NCBI RefSeq assembly: GCF_900094585.1
Contig: NZ_FMAG01000001.1
Coordinates: forward strand, 434,001 to 498,000
Direction: 5' to 3'
Length of the DNA stretch: 64,000 bases
Source: Martinezella multihospitum
Lineage (GTDB): Bacteria; Pseudomonadota; Alphaproteobacteria; Rhizobiales; Rhizobiaceae
Part shown: piece by piece, positions 9,045-18,312 of the stretch
Layout of the letters: the number at the start of each line of letters is the position of its first letter
How positions within the stretch are numbered: position 1 is the first letter of the stretch
The notes under the pieces: generated by a model
The model's database searches: none
The model's input: the letters and a program-made list of their open reading frames with translations, nothing else
What the model was told of the DNA's origin: nothing
Translations under genes and position numbers: made by a program

Positions 9045-9919
9045 GCACGATCGTTCAGACGGCCGCGGCGCCCCCCTCCGCCAAACGCGCTCCCAATCGG
9101 GCCTGGCGAAAGCTGAAGGCCAACAAGGGGGCACTGGTCGGGCTTGCCATCATTCTGTTCTTTACCGTGCTTGCTGCGCTCGCGCCGCTGCTGCCGATCC
9201 CTGATCCGGTCGCGACCAGCTGGTCGGCAATCCGCAAGGCACCGTCGGCCGCCCACTGGCTCGGCACCGACGACCTCGGCCGGGACATTCTTTCCCGCAT
9301 GATCTGGGGCGCGCGGGCATCGCTGATGGCCGGTATCTTCTCGGTCGCCATCGCGGTCGCGATCGGCGTACCCTTCGGCCTGATCTCCGGCTATTACGGC
9401 GGCTGGATCGACCAGATCATCTCACGCATCACCGAAGCCTTTCTGGCGATGCCGTTCCTCATCACCGCCATTGCGCTTGCCGCCTTCCTCGGCCCGAGCC
9501 TCACCAACGCGATGATCGCGATCGGGCTTTCGGCAACGCCAGTCTTCGTGCGGCTGACGCGCGGCCAGGTGCTGGCGGTCAAGACGGAGGATTATGTCGA
9601 GGGCGCCCGCTCGATCGGTCTGCGCCACTTCAGCATCATCACCCGCTATATCCTGCCGAACGTCTTTGCTCCGATCCTCGTGCAGGCGACGCTCACCATC
9701 GCGACCGCCATCATTGCCGAGGCCAGCCTCTCCTTCCTCGGGCTCGGCCAGCAGCCGCCGGCTCCCAGCTGGGGCTCGATGCTCAATGTCGCCAAGAACT
9801 ATCTCGAACAGGCGCCCTGGATGGCCATGTGGCCGGGTGCCGCCATTTTCCTCGTCGTAATCGGCTTCAATCTCCTCGGCGACGGTCTGCGCGATGCGCT
9901 CGACCCGCGCGAAGCATGA
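9041..9919 (+). CDS. Peptide ABC transporter permease, DppC type
   Basis: This is the second membrane subunit (292 residues), partner of the 8097 product. It opens with a cytoplasmic tail and helix 1 (KALKANKGALVGLAI-like region at about residues 25-45). It has the DppC hallmark GTDDLGRDILSRMIWGARASL and an EAA loop (EDYVEGARSIGLRHFSIITR). The reading frame is open upstream to 8576, but that extension lies within the DppB gene in another frame. ATG 9041 overlaps the DppB stop and is the real start. Confidence 0.9.
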   Translation: MSTIVQTAAAPPSAKRAPNRAWRKLKANKGALVGLAIILFFTVLAALAPLLPIPDPVATSWSAIRKAPSAAHWLGTDDLGRDILSRMIWGARASLMAGIFSVAIAVAIGVPFGLISGYYGGWIDQIISRITEAFLAMPFLITAIALAAFLGPSLTNAMIAIGLSATPVFVRLTRGQVLAVKTEDYVEGARSIGLRHFSIITRYILPNVFAPILVQATLTIATAIIAEASLSFLGLGQQPPAPSWGSMLNVAKNYLEQAPWMAMWPGAAIFLVVIGFNLLGDGLRDALDPREA

Positions 9920-9942
9920 ATAAACTGAAAAGGATGCCCCCA

Positions 9943-11730
9943 ATGACCGCATTCACCACCCGCCCCGAAATCCTCGGCACCTTCGGCGTCGTCACCTCGA
10001 CGCACTGGATCGCCTCCGCCGTCGGCATGAGCATTCTCGAAAAGGGCGGCAATGCCTTCGACGCCGCCGTTGCGACCGGCTTCGTGCTGCAGATCGTCGA
10101 GCCGCATCTCTGTGGGCCGGGCGGCGACATGCCGGCCATCCTCTATTCGAAGAAGAAGGACAAGATCGAGGTCATCTGCGCCCAGGCACCGGCGCCGGCA
10201 GGCGCAACGATCGAGCATTACACGCGCGAGGGATTGAAGCTGATCCCCGGCGATGGCCTGCTTGCGACCGTCATCCCCGGAGCCTTCGACGGCTGGATGC
10301 TGATGCTGCGCGATTACGGCCGGCTGACCGTCCGCGACGTGCTGGAACCGGCGATCCATTATGCCGAAAAGGGCCATCCCGTCCTGCCGCGCGTTTCCGC
10401 CACCATCGCAGGGCTTGCCGATTTCTATCGCAAGGAATGGCCGACATCCTACGAGACCTGGCTCCCCGGAGGCTCCGCCCCGGAACCCTGGTCCAACTTC
10501 AAGAACCCGGTTCTCGCCGAAACCTGGAAGCGCGTCGTCGCGGAAGCCGAAAGCAAGAGCGACCGCGAAGCCCAAATCGAGGCGGCGCGCGATGCCTATT
10601 ACCGCGGTTTCGTTGCAGAAGCGATCGACAGCTATGTCAGCAAGACCGAGGTCATGGATGCGAGCGGCGCCCGCCACAAGGGCGTGCTGACCGCCGAGGA
10701 CATGGCCAACTGGCGCGCCACCATCGAAGAGCCGCGAACCTATGACTATCATGGCTGGACGGTCGCCAAGATCGGCCCCTGGGGTCAAGGTCCTGTCTTC
10801 CTGCAGACGCTGTCGCTGCTCAAGGGCTTTGATCTCGCCAGCATGGACCCCGCCGGTGCGGACTTCGTCCATACGGTCACCGAAGCCATGAAGCTCGCCT
10901 TTGCCGACCGCGAGGTCTATTACGGCGACCCGAATTTCACGCGTGTACCGCTGGAAGCCCTGCTGTCGGATGCCTATGCCGACGAGCGCCGCGGGCTGAT
11001 TTCGCCAGAGGCGTCGCTTGCCTTGCGGCCCGGCAAGCTGTCGGGCTTCGAGAGCCAATACGATCTCACCATGAAGATGCTCGAAGCGCCGGAGGCCAAG
11101 AGCGGCCCGGTCTATGAGCCGACCATGTCGCATCTCACCGAAAAGCGCGGCGACACCGTGCATATCGATGTCATCGACCGCGAGGGCAACATGGTGTCGG
11201 TGACGCCATCGGGCGGCTGGCTGCAATCCTCGCCGATCATTCCCGGCCTCGGCTTCTGCCTCAATTCTCGCGCCCAGATGTTCTGGCTGCAGCAGGGCCT
11301 GCCCTCCTCGCTCGCACCAGGCAAACGGCCGCGCACGACGCTGACCCCGACGATGGCACTGCATGAGGGGCGCCCGACCCTCGCCTTCGGCACGCCCGGC
11401 GGCGATCAGCAGGAACAATGGCAGCTCGCCTTCTTCCTGCGCTATGTCCATCACGGGCTGAACCTGCAGGAAGCGATCGACAAGCCGCTGTTCCACAGCA
11501 CGCATTTCCCGAGCTCCTTTTATCCGCGCACCCGCGAACCGGGCGGCCTGACAGCAGAGGCGAATTTCAGCGCCGATGTGCTGGATAAGCTCCGAAAGAA
11601 GGGCCACCAGTTGACCGTCGCGCCGGAATGGACCGTGGGGCGGCTTACCGCAGCGCGGCGTGACGCGGATGGTCTCTTGCGCGCTGCAGCAACTCCGCGT
11701 TTGATGCAAGCCTACGCCGTTGGGAGATAG
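9943..11730 (+). CDS. Gamma-glutamyltransferase family Ntn-hydrolase
   Basis: This 595-residue member of the T3 peptidase family is made as a precursor that cleaves itself to free an N-terminal nucleophile. The expected nucleophile is Thr405 in GDTVHIDVIDREGNMVSVT, giving a large and a small subunit. GGNAFDAAVATGFVLQIVEPH and CGPGGDM are the classic N-terminal block. I see no signal peptide, so it probably acts in the cytoplasm on imported substrate. The start is ATG 9943, nine bases after AAAAGGA; ATGs at 9916 and 9934 are less well placed. The gene sits inside the peptide ABC operon and is followed after five bases by DUF1028, a pairing seen in many genomes. The substrate may be a gamma-glutamyl amide or an acylated compound. 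Confidence 0.87.
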   Translation: MTAFTTRPEILGTFGVVTSTHWIASAVGMSILEKGGNAFDAAVATGFVLQIVEPHLCGPGGDMPAILYSKKKDKIEVICAQAPAPAGATIEHYTREGLKLIPGDGLLATVIPGAFDGWMLMLRDYGRLTVRDVLEPAIHYAEKGHPVLPRVSATIAGLADFYRKEWPTSYETWLPGGSAPEPWSNFKNPVLAETWKRVVAEAESKSDREAQIEAARDAYYRGFVAEAIDSYVSKTEVMDASGARHKGVLTAEDMANWRATIEEPRTYDYHGWTVAKIGPWGQGPVFLQTLSLLKGFDLASMDPAGADFVHTVTEAMKLAFADREVYYGDPNFTRVPLEALLSDAYADERRGLISPEASLALRPGKLSGFESQYDLTMKMLEAPEAKSGPVYEPTMSHLTEKRGDTVHIDVIDREGNMVSVTPSGGWLQSSPIIPGLGFCLNSRAQMFWLQQGLPSSLAPGKRPRTTLTPTMALHEGRPTLAFGTPGGDQQEQWQLAFFLRYVHHGLNLQEAIDKPLFHSTHFPSSFYPRTREPGGLTAEANFSADVLDKLRKKGHQLTVAPEWTVGRLTAARRDADGLLRAAATPRLMQAYAVGR

Positions 11731-11735
11731 AGCCG

Positions 11736-12494
11736 ATGACCTGGTCGATCGTTGCCCGAGAGCCGGAAACCGGACATCTCGCCATCGCCGTCGCCACGCG
11801 CTTCTTTGCGGTCGGCAGCATTGTGCCGCATATCCGTGGCGGCATCGGCGCGGTTGCGACGCAGGCCTTTGCCAGCCCGCTCTATGGCATCGATGGACTG
11901 GCGATGCTGGCATCAGGCCATGCACCCGGCGAGATTCTCGAAACACTGAGCGCCCGTGACGAGGGCCGCGAGCAGCGTCAGTTCCATCTGATCGACGGCA
12001 AGGGCAACAACGCTGCCTTCACCGGCGCCAAGTGCATCGATTGGGCGGGCCATCTGGTCGATGACAACGTGTCGGTCGCCGGCAATATGCTCGCCGGACC
12101 GCAGGTGATTGCAGAAACGCTTGCAACCTTCAAGAAGACCGAAGGAAAGCCGCTGGCTGAACGGCTGCTCGAAGCCATGCGCGCTGGCGAATATGCCGGC
12201 GGCGACAAGCGCGGCAAACAATCGGCCGCACTCGTCATCCACCGCGATCAGGATTACGCTTGGCTGAACATCCGCGTCGACGACAACGCCGATCCGCTTG
12301 CCGAGTTGGAGCGGCTCTATGCGGTCGCGCAGGAGCGTTATCTCCATGTCGCCGAGACCATGCCGACGCGCCAGAATCCAAGCGGCATGATCGACCGCCG
12401 CGAGATAGACGAGAAGATTGCTGCACTTGAGGCCAAAAGGGTGGCCGAAGGCCGACCCTCGGCTTCCCGTGCGACGATGGCAGCTCTATCGTGA
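11736..12494 (+). CDS. DUF1028 family putative Ntn-hydrolase-like protein
   Basis: This 252-residue protein of unknown biochemical function belongs to a family with an Ntn-hydrolase-like fold. It opens MTWSIVAREPETGHLAIAVA and has the GGIGAVATQAFASPLYG block of the family. The C-terminal region (about 205-250), rich in charge, is typical. The gene starts five bases after the gamma-glutamyltransferase stop with GGGAG upstream, so the two are translated together. Association with gamma-glutamyltransferase and peptide transporters suggests a role in processing the same imported amide, but no activity is proven for the family. Confidence 0.8.
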   Translation: MTWSIVAREPETGHLAIAVATRFFAVGSIVPHIRGGIGAVATQAFASPLYGIDGLAMLASGHAPGEILETLSARDEGREQRQFHLIDGKGNNAAFTGAKCIDWAGHLVDDNVSVAGNMLAGPQVIAETLATFKKTEGKPLAERLLEAMRAGEYAGGDKRGKQSAALVIHRDQDYAWLNIRVDDNADPLAELERLYAVAQERYLHVAETMPTRQNPSGMIDRREIDEKIAALEAKRVAEGRPSASRATMAALS

Positions 12495-12544
12495 GTAACC
12501 TCAATTGAAGCCTGACCAATGGTAAAATCATAAAAGGGAACTTC

Positions 12545-14395
12545 ATGCCGACCATTGCAGCTCGAACGACCAACCCAGGCTCCCAGCCTGTTCTTTCTGT
12601 CTCCAATCTCACCACGTCGTTTCTCGTCGATGGCGAGTGGCGTGAGGTCGTGAAGGACATTTCCTTCGATGTCATGCCGGGGGAAACGGTCGCCATCGTC
12701 GGCGAAAGCGGTTCGGGCAAGAGCGTGACGTCGCTTTCGATCATGCGGCTGCTTGCAAGGGCCAACAGCCGCATCGAGGGCGCAGTCAGGCTCAACGGCC
12801 GCGATCTGCTGACATTGCCGGAGGCCGAGATGCGCAAGGTGCGCGGCAAGGATGTCGCCATGATCTTCCAGGAGCCGATGACTTCTCTCAATCCGATCTT
12901 CACCATCGGCCGGCAGATTTCCGAGGCGCTCACCTGCCACGGCAACATTTCCAGGGCCGAGGCGAAGGCGGAAACGATCCGTCTGCTCGAGAAGGTGCGC
13001 ATCCCCAACGCGTCCTCGCGCTTCGACGAATATCCGCACCAGTTTTCCGGCGGCATGCGCCAGCGTGTGATGATCGCGATGGCGCTTGCTAGTCGCCCGA
13101 AACTCCTGATCGCCGACGAGCCGACGACCGCGCTCGACGTGACCATCCAAGGGCAGATTCTCGACCTCATCAAGGTGCTGCAGGAAGAGGAAGGTATGTC
13201 CGTCCTCTTCATCACCCACGACATGGGCGTCGTCGCTGAAATTTCCGATCGCACCATCGTCATGTATCGCGGCGAGGCGGTGGAGACCGGCAAGACCGAC
13301 GATATCTTCCATCGCGGCCAGCATCCCTATACTCGCGCCCTGCTGTCAGCCGTGCCGCGTCTCGGTTCGATGAAGGACCAGCCGCAGCCGCTGCGCTTCC
13401 CGGTCTTGGACGCGAGCACCGGCGAACGCAGCGAACCGAAGGCGCTCGCGGATACCGTCGATCACGGCAAAACGCCGGTCCTTGAAGTGAAAAACCTCGT
13501 TACGCGGTTCGACCTCCGCGGCGGCCTGCTTGCCCGCCCTACAGGCGCCATCCATGCGGTCGAAAATGTCTCCTTCGATCTCGCCCAGGGGGAAACGCTG
13601 TCGCTGGTCGGCGAATCCGGCTGTGGGAAGTCGACGACGGGGCGCTCCATCATGCGCCTCATCAACCCCAAATCCGGCGAGGTTCGCCTCGACGGTTATG
13701 ACGTGATGAAGCTCAATACGCCCGATCTGCGCCGGATGCGCCGCAGCATCCAGATGATTTTCCAGGACCCGTTCGCGAGCCTTAATCCGCGCATGACGAT
13801 CGGGGCGGCAGTCGCCGAGCCCTTCATCGAACATCGCTTGGGCTCACGTGCCGAAGCGCGGGAAAAGGCGGCCGATCTTCTGGAACGCGTCGGCCTGAAA
13901 GCCGATATGATGAGCCGTTATCCGCACGAATTTTCGGGCGGTCAGCGCCAGCGCATCTGCATCGCCCGCGCACTTGCCCTTGATCCGAAGGTGATCGTTG
14001 CCGACGAAAGCGTTTCGGCGCTCGACGTGTCGATCAAGGCGCAGGTCTGCAATCTGCTGATGGATCTGCAGCAGAGTCTCAATCTCTCCTATCTCTTCAT
14101 CTCGCACGACATGGCCGTGGTGGAGCGTGTCAGCCATCGCGTTGCGGTCATGTATCTTGGCGAAATCGTCGAGATCGGCCCCCGCGCTTCCGTGTTCGAA
14201 AATCCGCAGCACCCCTACACCAAGAAGCTGATGGCGGCAGTTCCGGTGCCGGATCCGTCACGGCGCGGCATCCGGCGCAACCTCGCAGTCGACGAGTTGA
14301 AGAGCCCAGTGCGCCCCGTCGGCTATCAGCCACCTGCGCGACACTACCGCGAAGTCTCGCAGGGCCATCTGGTTCGAATGGAAGAGGCCGCCTGA
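12545..14395 (+). CDS. Fused peptide ABC transporter ATPase (DppD-DppF type)
   Basis: This 616-residue protein has two complete nucleotide-binding domains in one chain. The first (about 20-270) has Walker A GESGSGKS, signature FSGGMRQR and Walker [14 protein letters not shown]. The second (about 318-575) has [17 protein letters not shown] and [13 protein letters not shown], where the usual Pro of DEP is Ser. Each domain ends in an oligopeptide HPY-type tail ([24 protein letters not shown]). It supplies ATP hydrolysis for the permeases at 8097 and 9041 and closes the operon. The gap after DUF1028 is 50 bases, with a weak ribosome binding site (AAAGGGAAC). Confidence 0.92.
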   Translation: MPTIAARTTNPGSQPVLSVSNLTTSFLVDGEWREVVKDISFDVMPGETVAIVGESGSGKSVTSLSIMRLLARANSRIEGAVRLNGRDLLTLPEAEMRKVRGKDVAMIFQEPMTSLNPIFTIGRQISEALTCHGNISRAEAKAETIRLLEKVRIPNASSRFDEYPHQFSGGMRQRVMIAMALASRPKLLIADEPTTALDVTIQGQILDLIKVLQEEEGMSVLFITHDMGVVAEISDRTIVMYRGEAVETGKTDDIFHRGQHPYTRALLSAVPRLGSMKDQPQPLRFPVLDASTGERSEPKALADTVDHGKTPVLEVKNLVTRFDLRGGLLARPTGAIHAVENVSFDLAQGETLSLVGESGCGKSTTGRSIMRLINPKSGEVRLDGYDVMKLNTPDLRRMRRSIQMIFQDPFASLNPRMTIGAAVAEPFIEHRLGSRAEAREKAADLLERVGLKADMMSRYPHEFSGGQRQRICIARALALDPKVIVADESVSALDVSIKAQVCNLLMDLQQSLNLSYLFISHDMAVVERVSHRVAVMYLGEIVEIGPRASVFENPQHPYTKKLMAAVPVPDPSRRGIRRNLAVDELKSPVRPVGYQPPARHYREVSQGHLVRMEEAA

Positions 14396-14474
14396 GGCGC
14401 ATTCTGACCTTGACGCCACCGAATTCCGGGCAAATATCGGCATCCTGTTTTCCATCTCATCTGGAGTGAATGAT

Positions 14475-15026
14475 ATGACCGATAACGTGCTCGATATTCC
14501 GGTAAAGAGGATCGACGGTAGCGATACGACGCTTGCCGACTATCGCGGCAAGGTCATCATGGTCGTCAATGTCGCGTCCAAATGCGGCCTGACGGTGCAG
14601 TACGAAGGGCTGGAAAAGCTCTATGAGGACAAGCGCGGCGAAGGCCTCGTCATCGCCGGCTTCCCGGCCAATGATTTCAAGGGCCAGGAGCCGGGTACCG
14701 ACAAAGAGATTCTGGACTTCTGCACGCTGACCTACGACGTGCAGTTCCCGATGTTCTCCAAGATCGCCGTCACAGGCGAAGCGCGCCATCCGCTCTATAA
14801 CAATCTCATCGCCTCAGGCGTCGAGACGACCGGCGACGGTCCGATGCGCGTCCGCCTGGCCGAACGCGGCCTGCACACCGGCGAAAACGGCGGCATCGTC
14901 TGGAATTTCGAGAAATTCCTGATCGGCCGCGACGGCAAGGTTGCAGCCCGCTTTGCGCCCGACGTAACCGCCGACGATCCGCGCCTACTCTCGGTTCTGG
15001 AAAAGGAACTGGCGCGCGCCGGCTGA
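14475..15026 (+). CDS. Glutathione peroxidase family protein
   Basis: This 183-residue thiol peroxidase with a thioredoxin fold removes hydroperoxides using glutathione or thioredoxin. The peroxidatic Cys37 is in NVASKCGLT and the conserved Trp is in GGIVWNFEKFL. The family block usually read FPCNQF is FPANDF here, so the catalytic-tetrad Gln is replaced by Asp. ATG 14475 is preferred over the in-frame GTG at 14466 because TGGAG at 14462-14466 is correctly spaced for it. It stands alone after the peptide operon, perhaps with its own promoter (TTGACG near 14411). A link to glutathione supply from the gamma-glutamyltransferase is only suggestive. Confidence 0.88.
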   Translation: MTDNVLDIPVKRIDGSDTTLADYRGKVIMVVNVASKCGLTVQYEGLEKLYEDKRGEGLVIAGFPANDFKGQEPGTDKEILDFCTLTYDVQFPMFSKIAVTGEARHPLYNNLIASGVETTGDGPMRVRLAERGLHTGENGGIVWNFEKFLIGRDGKVAARFAPDVTADDPRLLSVLEKELARAG

Positions 15027-15211
15027 GGCGCCCGGTACCTTTTAGGTCTCCAAAATAACGCATCACATCAATAGGTTGCGCCATCTTTCAAGGCGAGGGC
15101 CTGGCGTGTTCAGCCGGATGGCGTAATTGCCTGCCCTCCAGCCTGGGAGTATCTTTCCCAATCCGAATACATCGTGACGGAACGCTGCATCAATTCTGAT
15201 GGGAGGATGTC

Positions 15212-16273
15212 ATGCGCGAACCTGATATGCAGAAACTCGATACCCTTGTCGGGCGCCTGGTCGGCGATCTCGGCGCGGCGGTCTCCGGCGTGCTGGTGAC
15301 GCTCGGAGACCATTTGGGCCTGTTCAAGGCCATGGCTGACGGAACGCCGAGAACTTCGGCTGATTTGGCCGACAAAGTCGGTGTGAAAGAGCGCTATGTG
15401 CGCGAATGGCTGTCAGCCCAGGCAGCCGCCGACTATGTCAGTTATGACGACAAGACCGAGCGCTTCTACCTGACGCCGGAACAGGCGATGGTATTTGCGG
15501 AGGAAAACAGCCCTGCCTTCTTCGCAGGCGCCTTCGATGTCGTCCAGTCCATGTGGATCGACGAACCGAAGGTCGTCAACGCCTTCAAGACCGGCAGCGG
15601 CCTCGGCTGGCATGAGCACAGCGCCTGCCTGTTCCGCGGCACCGAGCGTTTTTTCCGGCCTGGCTACAACAGCCATCTCATTGCGGAATGGATACCGGCG
15701 CTCGACGGCATGCAGGAAAAGCTCGAGGCCGGCGCGATCGTCGCCGATGTCGGCTGCGGCCACGGCGCCTCGACCATCCTGATGGCGGAAGCCTATCCGA
15801 ACTCGACCTTCTTCGGCTTCGACTACCATCTCCCGTCCATCGAACGAGCGAAAGCTGCGGCGCAAGAAGCAGGCGTTGCGGGCCGCATCACTTTCGAGCA
15901 GGCGACCGCCAAGGACTTCCCGGCTGCCGACTACGATCTTGTGGCGATGTTCGATTGCCTGCACGACATGGGCGATCCCGTCGGCGCCGGCAAACACATC
16001 AAGGAAACCCTCGCCGATGACGGCACGTGGATGATCGTCGAGCCCTTCGCGCATGATTGCCTGAAGGACAATCTCAACCCCGTCGGCCGCGTCTACTACG
16101 GCGCTTCAACGATGATCTGCACACCGGCCTCGCTGTCGCAGGAAGTCGGGCTGGGCCTGGGCGCGCAGGCTGGCGAGCTGAAACTGCGCAAGGTCGCCAT
16201 GGATGCAGGCTATTCGCATTTCCGCAAGGCGACTGAAACGCCATTCAACATGGTCTTCGAAGTCAGGGCATGA
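15212..16273 (+). CDS. Class I SAM-dependent methyltransferase with N-terminal winged helix
   Basis: This 353-residue protein has an N-terminal winged-helix-like region (about 10-90, TSADLADKVGVKERYVREWLSAQ) and a Rossmann methyltransferase domain (about 165-290) with motif I VADVGCGHGAS and motif II region FFGFDYH. The architecture matches small-molecule O-methyltransferases and the Rv2258c-type family, where the N-terminal domain helps in dimerisation and does not bind DNA. The ATG at 15212 has GGGAGG eight bases before it. It has no cotranscribed neighbour and converges on the sugar ABC operon. The substrate is unknown. Confidence 0.82.
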   Translation: MREPDMQKLDTLVGRLVGDLGAAVSGVLVTLGDHLGLFKAMADGTPRTSADLADKVGVKERYVREWLSAQAAADYVSYDDKTERFYLTPEQAMVFAEENSPAFFAGAFDVVQSMWIDEPKVVNAFKTGSGLGWHEHSACLFRGTERFFRPGYNSHLIAEWIPALDGMQEKLEAGAIVADVGCGHGASTILMAEAYPNSTFFGFDYHLPSIERAKAAAQEAGVAGRITFEQATAKDFPAADYDLVAMFDCLHDMGDPVGAGKHIKETLADDGTWMIVEPFAHDCLKDNLNPVGRVYYGASTMICTPASLSQEVGLGLGAQAGELKLRKVAMDAGYSHFRKATETPFNMVFEVRA

Positions 16274-16278
16274 AGATT

Positions 16279-16308
16279 GTGCCGCGCGTTTCGTCCAACG
16301 CGCGGCAC
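16279..16308. terminator. Bidirectional hairpin terminator between convergent genes
   Basis: A 12-bp perfect stem, GTGCCGCGCGTT / AACGCGCGGCAC, with a six-base loop lies in the 41-bp gap between the methyltransferase stop and the ATPase stop. It has no long T-run on either side, so it may be Rho-assisted. Confidence 0.65.
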
Positions 16309-16314
16309 CGCATC

Positions 16315-17400
16315 TTATAGACGCTGCCCGTCTTCACCGAACAATGATGCGAGCGCCGGCTGGAAATAAACCGGCTGCTCGGTGTCGAGCGTGACATCCT
16401 CATCGGCATCGATGCGGACCGACAGCGTCTCACTGCCCACCTGACCCCAGATCAGATTGTCCGAGCCCATGGGCTCGACGATGGTGAAGGTCGCCGGCAG
16501 GCTGGCGGCCCGCCCGCCCGCAGGCTGGAACTGCATTTGTTCGGGCCGGACACCAAGCGTCGCCTTGCGGCCTTCACCGGGTGTGCCGGAAAAATCGTAG
16601 CCGTTAAGATCGATCGTCCGGCCATCGGGTAAGGTGAAAGCCGGAACGCCGCCATTGCTTGTCACCTGCCCGGACAGGAAATTCATCGACGGCGAACCGA
16701 CGAAACCGGCAACGAAGCGATTGACCGGGCGGCGATAGATCTCCTTCGGCGTGGCGAATTGCTGGATGACGCCGCCGCTCATGACGGCGATGCGATCCGC
16801 GAGCGTCAGCGCCTCGATCTGGTCGTGCGTGACATAGATCATGGTGGAACCGAGGCCGCTATGCAGGCGCTTCAGCTCGACGCGCAGCTCGGTCCTGAGC
16901 TTGGCGTCGAGGTTGGAGAGCGGCTCGTCGAACAGGAAGACATCGACGTCACGCACGAGCGCACGGCCGATGGCGACGCGCTGGCGCTGGCCGCCGGAAA
17001 GCTCTCCCGGTCGCCGCTTGCGCAAGGGGTCGATCTGCAGGATCTGCACGGCGCGGTCGACACGCTGGGCGATCTCGCCCTTCGCCATGCCGGCAATGCG
17101 CAGCCCGAAGGAGAGATTTCCTTCGACGGTCATCGTCGGATAAAGCGCATAGGACTGGAACACCATGCCGATACCGCGATCCTTCGGCTCTTCCCAGGTC
17201 ACGTTCTTGTCACCGATCCAGATCTGGCCGTCGGTAATATCGGTCAGCCCGGCAATGGCGTTGAGCAAGGTCGACTTGCCGCAGCCGGAAGGGCCAAGCA
17301 GCACGATGAACTCGCCGGATTGTATCTCGAGATTGAGCGATTTCAGGACGCTGACGCTGCCGAAATCGATTGCAAGTTCGCGAATGGAAACATTGGCCAT
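16315..17400 (-). CDS. Sugar ABC transporter ATPase (MalK/UgpC type)
   Basis: This 361-residue CUT1 ATPase has Walker A GPSGCGKST, Q-loop MVFQSYALYP, signature LSGGQRQR, Walker B VFLFDEPLSNLD and the H-loop THDQ. A C-terminal TOBE/OB regulatory domain (about 240-355) is present, as in MalK and UgpC. It is the last gene of the - strand operon that starts at 22842. The permease gene ends three bases before its start. Such ATPases can serve several CUT1 transporters in rhizobia. Confidence 0.92.
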   Translation of the reverse strand: MANVSIRELAIDFGSVSVLKSLNLEIQSGEFIVLLGPSGCGKSTLLNAIAGLTDITDGQIWIGDKNVTWEEPKDRGIGMVFQSYALYPTMTVEGNLSFGLRIAGMAKGEIAQRVDRAVQILQIDPLRKRRPGELSGGQRQRVAIGRALVRDVDVFLFDEPLSNLDAKLRTELRVELKRLHSGLGSTMIYVTHDQIEALTLADRIAVMSGGVIQQFATPKEIYRRPVNRFVAGFVGSPSMNFLSGQVTSNGGVPAFTLPDGRTIDLNGYDFSGTPGEGRKATLGVRPEQMQFQPAGGRAASLPATFTIVEPMGSDNLIWGQVGSETLSVRIDADEDVTLDTEQPVYFQPALASLFGEDGQRL

Positions 17401-17403
17401 GAA

Positions 17404-18312
17404 CTATCCCTTGACTGCGCCGGCGGTGATGCCGCGCACGAACCAGCGGCCCGAGCCGAAATAGACGATCAGCGGAACCAGAGCGGTGAGGATGGTCGCC
17501 GCCATGTTGACGTTGTAGAGCTTCTCGCCCTGGGTGGAGTTGACGATGTTGTTGAGCTGCACGGTCATGGGGAAGTTTTCCCGGCCGGCGAAAACCACGC
17601 CGAAGAGGAAGTCGTTCCAAATGCCGGTCACCTGCAGGATCGCTGCAACCACCAGGATCGGGATCGACATCGGAATCATCAGCCGGAAGAAGATCTGCCA
17701 CAGCCCCGCGCCATCGATGCGAGCTGCCTTGAAGAGCTCCATCGGCAGGCTCGAATAATAGTTGCGGAACAGCAGCGTCAGCACCGGCAGGCCGAAGACC
17801 GTGTGGGTGATGATGATGCAGGGCAGCGTCGAATAGATGCCGACGTCGCGATAGATCAGGACCAGCGGGTAGATGAAGACCTGGTAGGGGATGAAAGCAC
17901 CGAGCAGCAGGATGGCAAAGAGCACGTTTGCCCCTTTGACCCGCCAGAATGACAGAGCGTAGCCGGTGAGCGACGAGATCAGGATCGACAGGATCATGCT
18001 CGGAATCAGGATCTTCACCGAGTTCCAGAAGCCGACGCTGATACCGCCGCATTCAAGCCCGGTACAGGCCGTGCTCCATGCCTGCACCCAGGCATCCGCC
18101 GTCCACATTTGCGGAAAGGCGAAGATGTTGCCCTGGCGGATCTCCGGCATGGATTTGAACGAGGTGACGAGCATCACGTAAAGCGGCAGCAGGAAGAACA
18201 GGGCCGCGAGGACGAGAAAGAGATAAAGGCCGATGCGTCCAGGGGTCAGATGCTGCGGCTTGCGGCCGGTCGGACCCTGCATAGCACCAGTGACGGAAGA
18301 TGGCGTCGTCAT
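17404..18312 (-). CDS. Sugar ABC transporter permease (MalG type)
   Basis: This 302-residue inner-membrane permease has six predicted helices. The helix 1 region is IGLYLFLVLAALFFLLPLYVMLVTS, and the EAA loop with the conserved Gly (ELFKAARIDGAGLWQIFFRL) is intact. The start ATG overlaps the stop of the upstream permease (18312-18314), so the two are translationally coupled. There is an unusually long periplasmic stretch after helix 1, around WSTACTGLECGGISVG, with two Cys. It pairs with the 18312-19250 product. Confidence 0.9.
   Translation of the reverse strand: MTTPSSVTGAMQGPTGRKPQHLTPGRIGLYLFLVLAALFFLLPLYVMLVTSFKSMPEIRQGNIFAFPQMWTADAWVQAWSTACTGLECGGISVGFWNSVKILIPSMILSILISSLTGYALSFWRVKGANVLFAILLLGAFIPYQVFIYPLVLIYRDVGIYSTLPCIIITHTVFGLPVLTLLFRNYYSSLPMELFKAARIDGAGLWQIFFRLMIPMSIPILVVAAILQVTGIWNDFLFGVVFAGRENFPMTVQLNNIVNSTQGEKLYNVNMAATILTALVPLIVYFGSGRWFVRGITAGAVKG

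Noticed and set aside
9799..11946. A 715-codon open frame on the - strand
   Set aside because: It lies wholly antisense to the gamma-glutamyltransferase and its neighbours, is rich in Arg, Gly and Asp, and shows no family motif. It results from the GC-rich codon bias of the real genes.
16759..17952. A 397-codon open frame on the + strand
   Set aside because: Antisense across the ATPase and permease genes of the sugar operon; the product would be Asp/His/Arg-rich without a fold pattern.
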